A DNA stretch of 64,000 nucleotides from Ciceribacter lividus (GTDB lineage: Bacteria > Pseudomonadota > Alphaproteobacteria > Rhizobiales > Rhizobiaceae), in NCBI RefSeq assembly GCF_003337715.1, contig NZ_QPIX01000009.1, positions 62,001 through 126,000 on the forward strand. The letters run 5' to 3'. Below, in pieces: positions 45,719 through 53,589 of the stretch; the first letter of the stretch is position 1; every line of letters starts with the position of its first letter. The notes under the pieces were generated by a model. It did not search any database. It was not told the DNA's origin and saw only the letters and a list, made by a program, of their open reading frames with translations. The position numbers were made by a program, and so were the translations under genes.

Positions 45719-46702
45719 CTACGGCACGAGAACGGCCGCGCCCTGGAACCGCCCGGCGCGCAGGTCGTCGAGCGCCTCGTTGGCGCGCTCGAGAGGATAG
45801 ACCGTCGTCGTCGTCCTGACGCCCGCCCGCGGCGCCAGGTCGAGGAACTCGACGGCATCCCGGCGCGTGAGATTGGCGACCGAAAGGATCTGCCGCTCGC
45901 CCCAGAGGATCTCGTAGGGAAACTGCGGGATGTCGCTCATGTGGATACCGCCGCAGACCACCCGTCCACCCTTAGCGACCGCCCTGAGCGCAGCCGGCAC
46001 CAGGTCGCCGACCGGAGCAAAGATGATCGCAGCGTCGAGAGGATGGGGCGGAGCCTCGTCCGACCCGCCGGCCCAGACGGCACCGAGCGACAGCGCCATC
46101 TGTTGGGCGGGCATGTCGCCGCCGCGCGTAAACGCATAGACCTCGCGCCCCTGATGGCGGCAGACCTGCGCAATGATGTGGGCGGCGGCGCCGAAGCCGT
46201 AGATGCCGATACGCTTCCCCTCGCCCGCCATCTTCAGCGAACGCCAGCCGATGAGCCCGGCGCACATCAGTGGTGCGGCAGCGACCGGATCGTCGAACCC
46301 GGCAAGCGGAAAGCAGTAATCCGCGTCCGCCCTGATCTCGGTCGCAAAGCCTCCGTCGCGGGTGTAGCCAGTGAAACCGGGGGAGTCGCAGAGGTTTTCG
46401 CGACCATCCCGGCAATAGGAACAGCAGCCGCAGGTGTGCCCGAGCCAGGGAATGCCGATCCGCATGCCGACCGAGAGGTTTCGGACGCCCGGGCCGACCT
46501 TCGAGACGATGCCGACCACCTCGTGGCCCGGAACCACGGGAAGCTTCGGCCGGGTAAGATCGCCGTCGACGACGTGCAAATCCGTCCGGCAGACGGCGCA
46601 CGCCTCAACGCTTGCGACGATCTCGCCCTCGCCGGGTTCGAGATCCGGTCGCTCTTCGAGCCGCAGCCGCTCACCCGGCGCATGAAGCACCATCGCTCTC
46701 AT
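45719..46702 (-). CDS. Zinc-dependent alcohol dehydrogenase
   Basis: A 327-residue medium-chain dehydrogenase. Catalytic zinc ligands are Cys38, His60 (GHE) and Cys148; structural zinc ligands are Cys91, Cys94, Cys97 and Cys105 (CGCCSYCRDGRENLC). The cofactor domain has YGFGAAAHI. It resembles the AdhP/AdhA group acting on primary alcohols. Start at 46702 (MRAMVLHAPG) after AGGAGTCGCAGG; a Met at 46693 is the alternative. No partner genes in operon. Confidence 0.9.
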   Translation of the reverse strand: MRAMVLHAPGERLRLEERPDLEPGEGEIVASVEACAVCRTDLHVVDGDLTRPKLPVVPGHEVVGIVSKVGPGVRNLSVGMRIGIPWLGHTCGCCSYCRDGRENLCDSPGFTGYTRDGGFATEIRADADYCFPLAGFDDPVAAAPLMCAGLIGWRSLKMAGEGKRIGIYGFGAAAHIIAQVCRHQGREVYAFTRGGDMPAQQMALSLGAVWAGGSDEAPPHPLDAAIIFAPVGDLVPAALRAVAKGGRVVCGGIHMSDIPQFPYEILWGERQILSVANLTRRDAVEFLDLAPRAGVRTTTTVYPLERANEALDDLRAGRFQGAAVLVP

Positions 46703-47021
46703 CCTGCGACTCCTTTGTCTCGAGGGCGCGCGGCCGGTCGCCGCGGAACGGAACAAACCCTATCCCGAAGACCTTTCCCCACCCGTCGGCGAGGATCAAG
46801 CCGCGTTCGAAAGAAAGCGCAAAAGAACCGTTCACCTTTTGGAGGTATAGCTCTCCCGCCTCCCCGGTCTTGGATCGGCCGGGAAAAAATGCGACAAACC
46901 GGAAGTCGCCGGATCGGCGCGCATGGTCCCGCTCGGCGGCGAGATCGCGTCGGCGCCCGGCCGATGACGAGCCTGTCCGGCAGAATCGTTCGACGTCCGC
47001 CCAACGAAAGGCAATGCAGCA
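46703..47021. other. Divergent intergenic region alcohol dehydrogenase / mannose-1-phosphate guanylyltransferase
   Basis: I found no gene, RNA or clear operator in these 319 bp. A minus-strand frame across 46703-46870 translates to plausible residues but has no start codon with a ribosome-binding site, so it is not called. Confidence 0.5.
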
Positions 47022-48449
47022 ATGACCCACAAGATCGTTCCCGTCGTGATGGCCGGTGGCAAGGGAACCCGCCTCTGGCCGTTGTCCCGGGCGACCGCCG
47101 CAAAGCAGTTCATTCGGCTGATCGGCGACAAGACCTTGTTCCAGGGAACTCTGGACCGTGTCGCCAACACGCAGACCTATGAGCCACCCCTGGTCATCGC
47201 CAACGACGAATTCCGTTTCCTCGTCGCCGAGCAGGCCCGCGAGCTCGGCGTGCCGCTCTCCGGCATCGTCCTCGAGCCGGAGGCGCGCAACACGGCGGCG
47301 GCCATCGCGGTTGCGGCCGTCATCATCGGTCGCGATTTCGGCGATCACGCGGTGATGCAGATCCTGCCGTCCGACCACGAAATCCTTGCCGACGAAACCT
47401 ACACGCGCTGCGTCGAGACGGCGGCGGAAGCGGCACGCCAGGGCAAGATCGTCACCTTCGGCATCGCGCCGACCGAACCCGCAACGGGCTACGGCTATAT
47501 CGAGATGGGCAAGGCGTTGCCGGGCGGCGCCCACACGGTGAAGCGCTTCGTCGAAAAGCCGAAGCTCGAAGACGCCCAAAAGATGCTGGAGGCGGGCGGC
47601 CACTTCTGGAACTCCGGCATGTTCATGTGCACGGCCGGACAGATGCTCGCCCAGCTCCGCGAACACGCCCCCGAAGTTCTGGCCGCAGCCGAGGAAGCCG
47701 TCACCGAGGCGACGACCGACCTCGATTTCGTCCGTCTCGGTGCAGCCGGGTTCGCCAAGAGCCCCAGCATATCGATCGATTATGCCGTCATGGAAAAGGC
47801 GCCGAACGTCGCGGTCGTACCCTCGCCGATCACCTGGTCGGACCTCGGCAGCTGGGATGCGATCTGGAAGATCGGCAATCCCGATACGGACGGCAATGTC
47901 GTCGCCGGTAACGCCACCCTGGTCAACACCCGCAACTCGCTGGTGATGTCGCGCCACGCCCATCTGGCGGTCCAGGGGATGGACGGCGTCGCCGTGATCG
48001 CGAGTGAGGACGCAGTCTATGTCGGACGACTCGACGAAAGCCAGGAGGTCGGCAATCTGGTCAAGACGCTTGCCGCGAAGAAGCAGACAGCGTACCTGAC
48101 CGAGAGCCACCCGACGTCGCTGCGCCCCTGGGGCGGCTACACCTCCGTCCTCAACGGCGAGCGCTTCCAGGTCAAGCGGCTCTTCGTGCATCCCGGCAAG
48201 AAGCTCTCGCTGCAGAAGCACTATCACCGCTCCGAGCACTGGATCTGCGTCAAGGGCACGGCCGAGGTGACGATCGACGACAAGGTGACGATCCTGCACG
48301 AAAACGAGTCGATCTATATCCCGCAGGGCGCTGTCCACCGGCTCGGAAACCCCGGCAAGATCCTGCTCGAGATGATCGAGATCCAGACCGGCTCCTATCT
48401 CGGCGAAGACGACATCATCCGCATCGTCGACGAATTCGGTCGCAGCTGA
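47022..48449 (+). CDS. Mannose-1-phosphate guanylyltransferase / mannose-6-phosphate isomerase
   Basis: A 475-residue bifunctional enzyme that makes GDP-mannose, the precursor of surface polysaccharides. The N-terminal nucleotidyltransferase domain carries GGKGTRLWPLSR (12-23) and FVEKP; the C-terminal cupin (about 355-465) has the type II isomerase motif QKHYHRSEHW and IYIPQGAVHRLGNPG. The length fits the ManC/AlgA/NoeJ family. The ATG is at 47022 with AAAGGCA upstream. A hairpin at 48500-48522 follows. Confidence 0.95.
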   Translation: MTHKIVPVVMAGGKGTRLWPLSRATAAKQFIRLIGDKTLFQGTLDRVANTQTYEPPLVIANDEFRFLVAEQARELGVPLSGIVLEPEARNTAAAIAVAAVIIGRDFGDHAVMQILPSDHEILADETYTRCVETAAEAARQGKIVTFGIAPTEPATGYGYIEMGKALPGGAHTVKRFVEKPKLEDAQKMLEAGGHFWNSGMFMCTAGQMLAQLREHAPEVLAAAEEAVTEATTDLDFVRLGAAGFAKSPSISIDYAVMEKAPNVAVVPSPITWSDLGSWDAIWKIGNPDTDGNVVAGNATLVNTRNSLVMSRHAHLAVQGMDGVAVIASEDAVYVGRLDESQEVGNLVKTLAAKKQTAYLTESHPTSLRPWGGYTSVLNGERFQVKRLFVHPGKKLSLQKHYHRSEHWICVKGTAEVTIDDKVTILHENESIYIPQGAVHRLGNPGKILLEMIEIQTGSYLGEDDIIRIVDEFGRS

Positions 48450-48499
48450 GGCCGGTCCCGAGACCGGTGACCGTCTCCGGGAGGCTTGCATCGGGCTTT

Positions 48500-48522
48500 T
48501 CCGGCAGGCACTGTCTGCCGGA
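48500..48522 (+). repeat. Hairpin after the guanylyltransferase gene
   Basis: TCCGGCAG (48500-48507) pairs with CTGCCGGA (48515-48522). No T run follows; a weak terminator or processing site. Confidence 0.45.
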
Positions 48523-48555
48523 TTGTCGGCGATGACCGTCTCGGCTATAGCCGAG
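48523..48555 (+). promoter_or_regulatory. Promoter with -10 box inside a perfect 16-bp palindrome
   Basis: TTGTCG (48523-48528), 16-bp spacer, CTATAG (48545-48550). The -10 box is the centre of CTCGGCTATAGCCGAG (48540-48555), an uninterrupted palindrome. Start point near 48557, 44 bp before the ATP-grasp gene. A repressor bound there would block RNA polymerase. Confidence 0.55.
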
Positions 48556-48600
48556 GCACGGACAAGGAGCGTCTGAGCGCCCGGGGACCTTGGAAAACAC

Positions 48601-51012
48601 ATGACCAGCCTTCCGGCCGCGGACGACGCTGCGGCAGACGACACCAGAGCAGGACGAACGGCAGGATACAGCTCACTGCCGGGCGTCGCCGACGAAATGG
48701 TCGACCCCTCGGGCAATGTCCGTCCTGTCTGGCGCTCCTTCGTCGCGGCGATCGACGCGATGCCGGATCATGAACTGCACGAACGCTTCGCCCGCGCCGA
48801 CCGCTACCTGCGGGATGCCGGGGTCTTCTACCGGGCCTATGGCGCGACCGGCAGCAGCGACCGCGCCTGGCCCTTCTCGCATATCCCGGTGCTGATCGAC
48901 GAGAAGGAATGGCAGTCGATCGCCGCGGGACTGGTGCAGCGGGCCGACCTGCTCGAGACGATCACCGCCGACATCTACGGCGAGAACAGGCTCGTGCAGG
49001 AAGGCTTCCTGCCACCGGCGTTGATTGCCGGCAATGCGGAATTCCTGCGCCCGCTCGTCGGCGTGCGGCCGACCAGCGGCCATTTCCTGCACTTCTGCTC
49101 CTTCGAGATCGGCCGCGGCCCGGACGGCAACTGGTGGGTGCTCGCCGACCGCACCCAGGCCCCCTCCGGCGCCGGTTTCGCCCTGGAAAACCGCGTCGCG
49201 GCGAGCCGCGCCTTCGCCGAACTCTACGGCGAAACCCGCGTGCATCGCCTCGCTTCCTTCTTCGGCGCCTTCCGCGAGGCCCTGATGGAGCAACGGCGGG
49301 GCTCCGAGGATCGCGTCGCGGTGCTCACCCCCGGACCGGCGAACGAGACCTATTTCGAACACGCCTTCATCGCCCGCTATCTCGGCATCATGCTCCTCGA
49401 AGGCGAGGACCTCGCCATCGTCGACGGACGCGTGATGGTGCGGACCGTCGCGGGACTGAAGCCGGTCAGCGTGCTCTGGCGTCGGCTTGACGCAGCCTAT
49501 GCCGACCCGCTGGAGCTCGACCAGGATTCCCGCATCGGCACGCCGGGGATGGTACAGGCTGTGCGCAACGGTTCGGTGTCCTTCGTCAACGCGCTCGGCT
49601 CCGGGATCCTCGAAACCCGCGCCCTGCTCGCCTTCATCCCCGGCATCTGCCGCCGGCTCCTGGGCGAGGATCTCGCCCTGCCCTCCATCGCGACGTGGTG
49701 GTGCGGCCAGACGGCGGAGCGCGCCCATGTCGTCGCCAATATCGACCGGATGGTGATCGGCCCGGCCTTCTCGCGGCTTCCGTTCTTCGACGACAACGGC
49801 CAGTCGGTGCTCGGCTCGACGCTGCGCAACAGCGCCCGCCACTCGATCACGGAATGGCTCTCCTTCGACGGCGCCCGGCTGGTCGGCCAGGAAGCCGTCA
49901 CGCTTTCGACCACGCCCGCCATGGTCGCGGGACAACTCACCCCGCGGCCGATGAGTCTGCGCGTCTTTGCCGCCCGCACACGGGACGGCTGGCAGATCAT
50001 GCCGGGCGGCTTCGCCCGCATCGGCAACGGCAGCGATGCCGCGGCGATCGCCATGCAGTCGGGCGGCGGCGCCGCCGACGTCTGGATCGTCAGCGCAAAG
50101 CCGGTCGCCCGAACAACGCTGCTTCCGACGGAGACGGAAGTCCCGCGCAACGCGCCGGGCAGCCTGCCGAGCCGCGCGGCCGATAACCTCTATTGGCTCG
50201 GCCGCTACATCGAGCGGGCCGAAGGCGCATTGCGCATTCTCCGCGCCTGGCATGCCCGTTTCGCCGAGTCCGCCGATCCCGGTCAGCCGCTGCTCGCCTA
50301 TGTGGCGCGCTATCTCGCAACGCTCGACATCGCCATGGACCGCGGCGTCCCGGAAAGCCTCGTCGGCAACGTCGACAGCGCCGTCTATTCCGCAAGCAAC
50401 ATCCGCGACCGCTTTTCCCCGGACGGCTGGCTGGCGCTCAACGATCTGGCGAAGACGGCGCGGCGCTTCCGTGAGAATGTAAAGGCCGGCGACGACGCGA
50501 CGCACGCCATGACCATCCTGCTGCGCAAGCTCGCGGGCTTCGCCGGCCTCGTACATGAGAACATGTACCGCTTCACCGGCTGGCGTTTCCTCGCGATCGG
50601 CCGCTACCTGGAGCGCGGCCTGCACATGACTCGCCTGCTCGGACACATGACCGGCGACGACGCGCCGGACGGCGCCTTCGACATGCTGCTCGAGATCGGC
50701 GACAACGTCATGACCCATCGCCGCCGCTACAATGTCAGCACCACACGCCTGACCGTCACCGACCTCCTGGCGCTGGACCCGTTGAATCCGCGCTCGATCC
50801 TCTTCCAGCTGAACGAAATCCGTGTCGAGATGGAACAGCTCCCCGGCGCACGCGTGAACGGCCAGATGTCGCCGCTGCTGCGCGAGGCGACGCGTCTGCA
50901 GTCGAGCCTCTCCGTCATGACCGCGGACATGATGGGCAGTAACGTCTATCACGATTTCGAGCGGGATCTGGAGAGGCTGTCGGACATGCTCGCCCAAACC
51001 TATCTCGGATAG
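48601..51012 (+). CDS. Circularly permuted ATP-grasp / alpha-E domain fusion protein
   Basis: An 803-residue fusion. Residues about 60-500 form a circularly permuted ATP-grasp (type 2) domain (YRAYGATGSSDRAWPFSHIP, ENRVAASRAFAEL, VALTPGPANETYFEH-like VLTPGPANETYFEH). From about 523 (LPSRAADNLYWLGRYIERAE) an alpha-E helical domain runs to the end. In many bacteria these are two adjacent genes; here they are one. Together with the transglutaminase that follows by 3 bp they form a conserved but uncharacterised unit proposed from genome analysis to ligate and process peptide tags. ATP-grasp ligase activity is family inference; substrates are unknown. Confidence 0.88.
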   Translation: MTSLPAADDAAADDTRAGRTAGYSSLPGVADEMVDPSGNVRPVWRSFVAAIDAMPDHELHERFARADRYLRDAGVFYRAYGATGSSDRAWPFSHIPVLIDEKEWQSIAAGLVQRADLLETITADIYGENRLVQEGFLPPALIAGNAEFLRPLVGVRPTSGHFLHFCSFEIGRGPDGNWWVLADRTQAPSGAGFALENRVAASRAFAELYGETRVHRLASFFGAFREALMEQRRGSEDRVAVLTPGPANETYFEHAFIARYLGIMLLEGEDLAIVDGRVMVRTVAGLKPVSVLWRRLDAAYADPLELDQDSRIGTPGMVQAVRNGSVSFVNALGSGILETRALLAFIPGICRRLLGEDLALPSIATWWCGQTAERAHVVANIDRMVIGPAFSRLPFFDDNGQSVLGSTLRNSARHSITEWLSFDGARLVGQEAVTLSTTPAMVAGQLTPRPMSLRVFAARTRDGWQIMPGGFARIGNGSDAAAIAMQSGGGAADVWIVSAKPVARTTLLPTETEVPRNAPGSLPSRAADNLYWLGRYIERAEGALRILRAWHARFAESADPGQPLLAYVARYLATLDIAMDRGVPESLVGNVDSAVYSASNIRDRFSPDGWLALNDLAKTARRFRENVKAGDDATHAMTILLRKLAGFAGLVHENMYRFTGWRFLAIGRYLERGLHMTRLLGHMTGDDAPDGAFDMLLEIGDNVMTHRRRYNVSTTRLTVTDLLALDPLNPRSILFQLNEIRVEMEQLPGARVNGQMSPLLREATRLQSSLSVMTADMMGSNVYHDFERDLERLSDMLAQTYLG

Positions 51013-51015
51013 CCC

Positions 51016-51894
51016 ATGCAATACGATCTCTCGCTGCACATGGGCTATCGCTATGACGTTCCGGCCTCCGGATCGCATCACATCCTGCGGGTCGTACCGC
51101 TTTCGCTTCCGGGCCGCCAGCGGCTTGTCGCCGGCGCCGTGACGATCGAGCCGGTGCCGGACGAAACCACACGTTTCGTCGACTTCTTCGGCCATCCGGC
51201 GACGGCGATCGCACTGCGCTCCCCCCATCCGCGGCTCGACATCCGCATGCAGGCAAGAGTGATTGTCGACGCCCAGCCGATCCAGGCCGATTTCTCCCCG
51301 ACCCTCGACGGCCTCGCCGAGGAACTGACGACACTGTGGTCGCTCGATGCGAATTCTCCGCACCATTTCCTGGGGCCGAGTCCGCGACTGCCCGAAGTGG
51401 CGGTGATTGCCGGCTATGCCCGGACGGACCTCGATGCGAACCGGACGGTGAGGCAGATTGCCGAAGCCCTCTGCTCCAGGATCCACGCCGACTTCCACTA
51501 CGACCCGGATGCCACGACCGTGGATACGCAGCCGAAGGACGCCTTTGCGCTGAAAAGGGGCGTGTGCCAGGACTTCGCCCACGTGATGATCATCGCACTC
51601 AGGAGCCTCGGTATTCCCGCCGGCTACGTCAGCGGCTTCCTGCGGACGATACCGCCACCGGGCCAGGAACGGCTGGAAGGTGCAGACGCCATGCATGCCT
51701 GGGTTCGCGTCTGGTGCGGCAAGGCCACCGGATGGATCGAACTCGATCCGACCAACGACATCGCCGCCGGGACCGATCACGTCGTGGTCGCCTACGGACG
51801 CGACTACGCCGACGTCGCGCCCGTCATCGGCGTTCTGAAGAGTTACGGCGGACAGCAGACGATCCAGGCGGTGGACGTCGTTCCGACGAGTTAA
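51016..51894 (+). CDS. Transglutaminase-like cysteine peptidase family protein
   Basis: A 292-residue protein with an N-terminal transglutaminase-associated beta domain (1-110) and a papain-like core. The catalytic triad is Cys184 (GVCQDFAH), His227 (DAMHAWV) and Asp244 (LDPTND), so the enzyme should be active, probably as a protease or amidase rather than a cross-linker. No signal peptide, so cytoplasmic. It starts 3 bp after the ATP-grasp/alpha-E gene and completes that unit. The proteasome-like Anbu gene that often accompanies the unit is absent here. Confidence 0.9.
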   Translation: MQYDLSLHMGYRYDVPASGSHHILRVVPLSLPGRQRLVAGAVTIEPVPDETTRFVDFFGHPATAIALRSPHPRLDIRMQARVIVDAQPIQADFSPTLDGLAEELTTLWSLDANSPHHFLGPSPRLPEVAVIAGYARTDLDANRTVRQIAEALCSRIHADFHYDPDATTVDTQPKDAFALKRGVCQDFAHVMIIALRSLGIPAGYVSGFLRTIPPPGQERLEGADAMHAWVRVWCGKATGWIELDPTNDIAAGTDHVVVAYGRDYADVAPVIGVLKSYGGQQTIQAVDVVPTS

Positions 51895-52129
51895 ACCAAC
51901 ATTTTCTTGCACTGGCGCGCCGGCGGTGCCCCCGCTTCACCCTCGTTTGCGAAAAGTCCAGCCGGATCATCGGCTTGGCGTTGACCGCTTACCCGGCGCC
52001 CGCGTCTGAGCGTTCCGCGGACGTGTGAAAGCCCCGTAATCCGACCGTTTGAACAATCGCCTAAAGGAGCATTCGCTAAAATTTTACCGTTTCGTTTAAG
52101 TCGAAGAGAAGGTCTTCCGTCTATTAGCT

Positions 52130-52153
52130 TTCCATCACCCTTCGATGATGGAA
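52130..52153 (+). promoter_or_regulatory. Hairpin over the ribosome-binding site of the TadG-like gene
   Basis: TTCCATCA (52130-52137) pairs with TGATGGAA (52146-52153) around 8 nt. The 3' arm contains GGAA, the Shine-Dalgarno for the ATG at 52158, so the site is masked when the stem forms. Confidence 0.5.
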
Positions 52154-52157
52154 GAAC

Positions 52158-53351
52158 ATGATGATCGGCCTCGGTGAGAATGAGCGTACTTTCCTGCGTT
52201 TCCTGAAGGACCGCAGTGGCAATTTCGGCGTGATGACCGCGCTGCTCCTTCCAGTTTCACTCGCTGCGGCGGGTGTGGCGATGGATCTGACGAAGCTCGT
52301 CCAGGTCAAGAGCGCCCTGCAGGACGCGGCGGATTCCGCGGCCCTCGCCGCGGCGGCGGCGATGTCGGGCAAAGGCCTCACGGACGCCGAGGCGATCGCA
52401 CTCGCCAAGAAGTTCATAGCGGCGCAGTCGGCCAACAGCATCGCGCCGAGTGCAGACGAACTCGGTTTGACGGAAGAGGAGATGCAGGCGAAGCTCGAGG
52501 AAGCCGCCGTCGGCACGGTCGAGCGCACGCCGAACGGCTCGGGCGAAATCTATGACGTTACGGTGAACAGCTACTACGACGTGCCGATGACCCCGCTCAC
52601 CCGCCTCCTCGGTTACGAGACGGTTCGTGTGAGCGTCACGAGTTCGGCCCAGAGCGCCACGGCCAATACCAAGAACCCGCTTTCAATGTATATGGTCCTC
52701 GACCGCTCCGGTTCGATGGCTTGGGACACGAGCGAGACCTATGACACGACGTGCTATACGCGGTATGGCTGGGCCTATTCATGCACGAAATACTATACCA
52801 AGATTGAAGCGCTGAAACTGGCTGTCAAGGATCTCGCCAACCAGCTCGACACGGCCGACCCGGACGCCAAATATGTCCGTACGGCCGCCGTCTCCTACAA
52901 CAGTTCGATGCAGACGCCGACCTCGTTCGCCTGGGGCACGACAAGCGTGGTCAAATATGTCGACGCGCTGACGGCCACGGGGGGCACCGATTCGTCCTCG
53001 GCCGTGGCGACGGCCTACAAGGCGCTCGCCGGCAGTACCGAGAATACGGCCCATCAGAAGATGAACGGCGAGACGAGCCCGAGCAAGTTCATCGTCTTCA
53101 TGACTGACGGCGACAACAACTATACCAGCGCAGACACCGCGACGAAGAAGACCTGCGACTCGGCGAAGACTGCGGGCATCGAGATCTACACGATCGCCTT
53201 CATGGCACCCGAACGTGGCCAGGCCCTCTTGCAGTATTGCGCGACGGACACCTCGCATTACTTCGATGCCCAGAATGCCGCCGACCTGGTCGCCGCATTC
53301 AAGGAGATCGGCGAGAAGGCGACCGAGTCAATGACGCGACTGACCAACTAG
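52158..53351 (+). CDS. TadG-like pilus/von Willebrand factor A domain protein
   Basis: A 397-residue membrane protein. One N-terminal transmembrane segment (about 26-43: MTALLLPVSLAAAGVAMD) resembles the TadE/TadG pseudopilin region. A von Willebrand type A domain from about 175 has a full MIDAS: Asp182-x-Ser184-x-Ser186 (DRSGSM), GTDSSS, and Asp317 (TDGD). It contains a Tyr/Cys-rich insert after DRSGSMAWD. TadG proteins belong to the Flp/Tad pilus; no other tad gene is in the window, so it may be a stand-alone adhesin or surface protein. A hairpin covers its ribosome-binding site; a terminator follows. Confidence 0.88.
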   Translation: MMIGLGENERTFLRFLKDRSGNFGVMTALLLPVSLAAAGVAMDLTKLVQVKSALQDAADSAALAAAAAMSGKGLTDAEAIALAKKFIAAQSANSIAPSADELGLTEEEMQAKLEEAAVGTVERTPNGSGEIYDVTVNSYYDVPMTPLTRLLGYETVRVSVTSSAQSATANTKNPLSMYMVLDRSGSMAWDTSETYDTTCYTRYGWAYSCTKYYTKIEALKLAVKDLANQLDTADPDAKYVRTAAVSYNSSMQTPTSFAWGTTSVVKYVDALTATGGTDSSSAVATAYKALAGSTENTAHQKMNGETSPSKFIVFMTDGDNNYTSADTATKKTCDSAKTAGIEIYTIAFMAPERGQALLQYCATDTSHYFDAQNAADLVAAFKEIGEKATESMTRLTN

Positions 53352-53380
53352 ACCGCGGCCGGAAAGCCGGCACATCCGTG

Positions 53381-53415
53381 GAACCGCGCCGGAAACGACG
53401 CGGTTCTTGTCTTTT
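53381..53415 (+). terminator. Terminator after the TadG-like gene
   Basis: GAACCGCG (53381-53388) pairs with CGCGGTTC (53399-53406), followed by TTGTCTTTTG. Confidence 0.8.
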
Positions 53416-53487
53416 GTCAGATTGAAAAACCGTCATCTGCTCACGGACAGATGCGGCGGCCATTTTCGCACCTGCGGAATTCGTCTG

Positions 53488-53517
53488 TTGCACGTGCTTG
53501 AGAACGATGCGTAAACT
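53488..53517 (+). promoter_or_regulatory. Candidate promoter of the glycogen operon
   Basis: TTGCAC (53488-53493), 18-bp spacer, TAAACT (53512-53517), 73 bp before the glgP ATG. Confidence 0.4.
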
Positions 53518-53589
53518 GGCATCGGCAACCAGATGTGGTCGCCGCCCCGTGCAACGTTCCCATGCAACGAAAGAAGTGCTGGCGAAGAC

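Noticed and set aside
46703..46870. Minus-strand open frame upstream of the alcohol dehydrogenase that translates to plausible residues
   Set aside because: It has no convincing start codon with a ribosome-binding site and would overlap the dehydrogenase start; the frame is open because of GC-rich composition.
48673..51912. Long minus-strand open frame opposite the ATP-grasp/transglutaminase genes
   Set aside because: Arg/Gly/Val/Asp-rich translation without motifs, opposite two clearly conserved plus-strand genes; a shadow frame.
52085..52105. CtrA-like TTAC-N7-TTTA site upstream of the TadG-like gene
   Set aside because: Each half-site has one mismatch to TTAA-N7-TTAA; in an AT-rich leader this is not strong enough.
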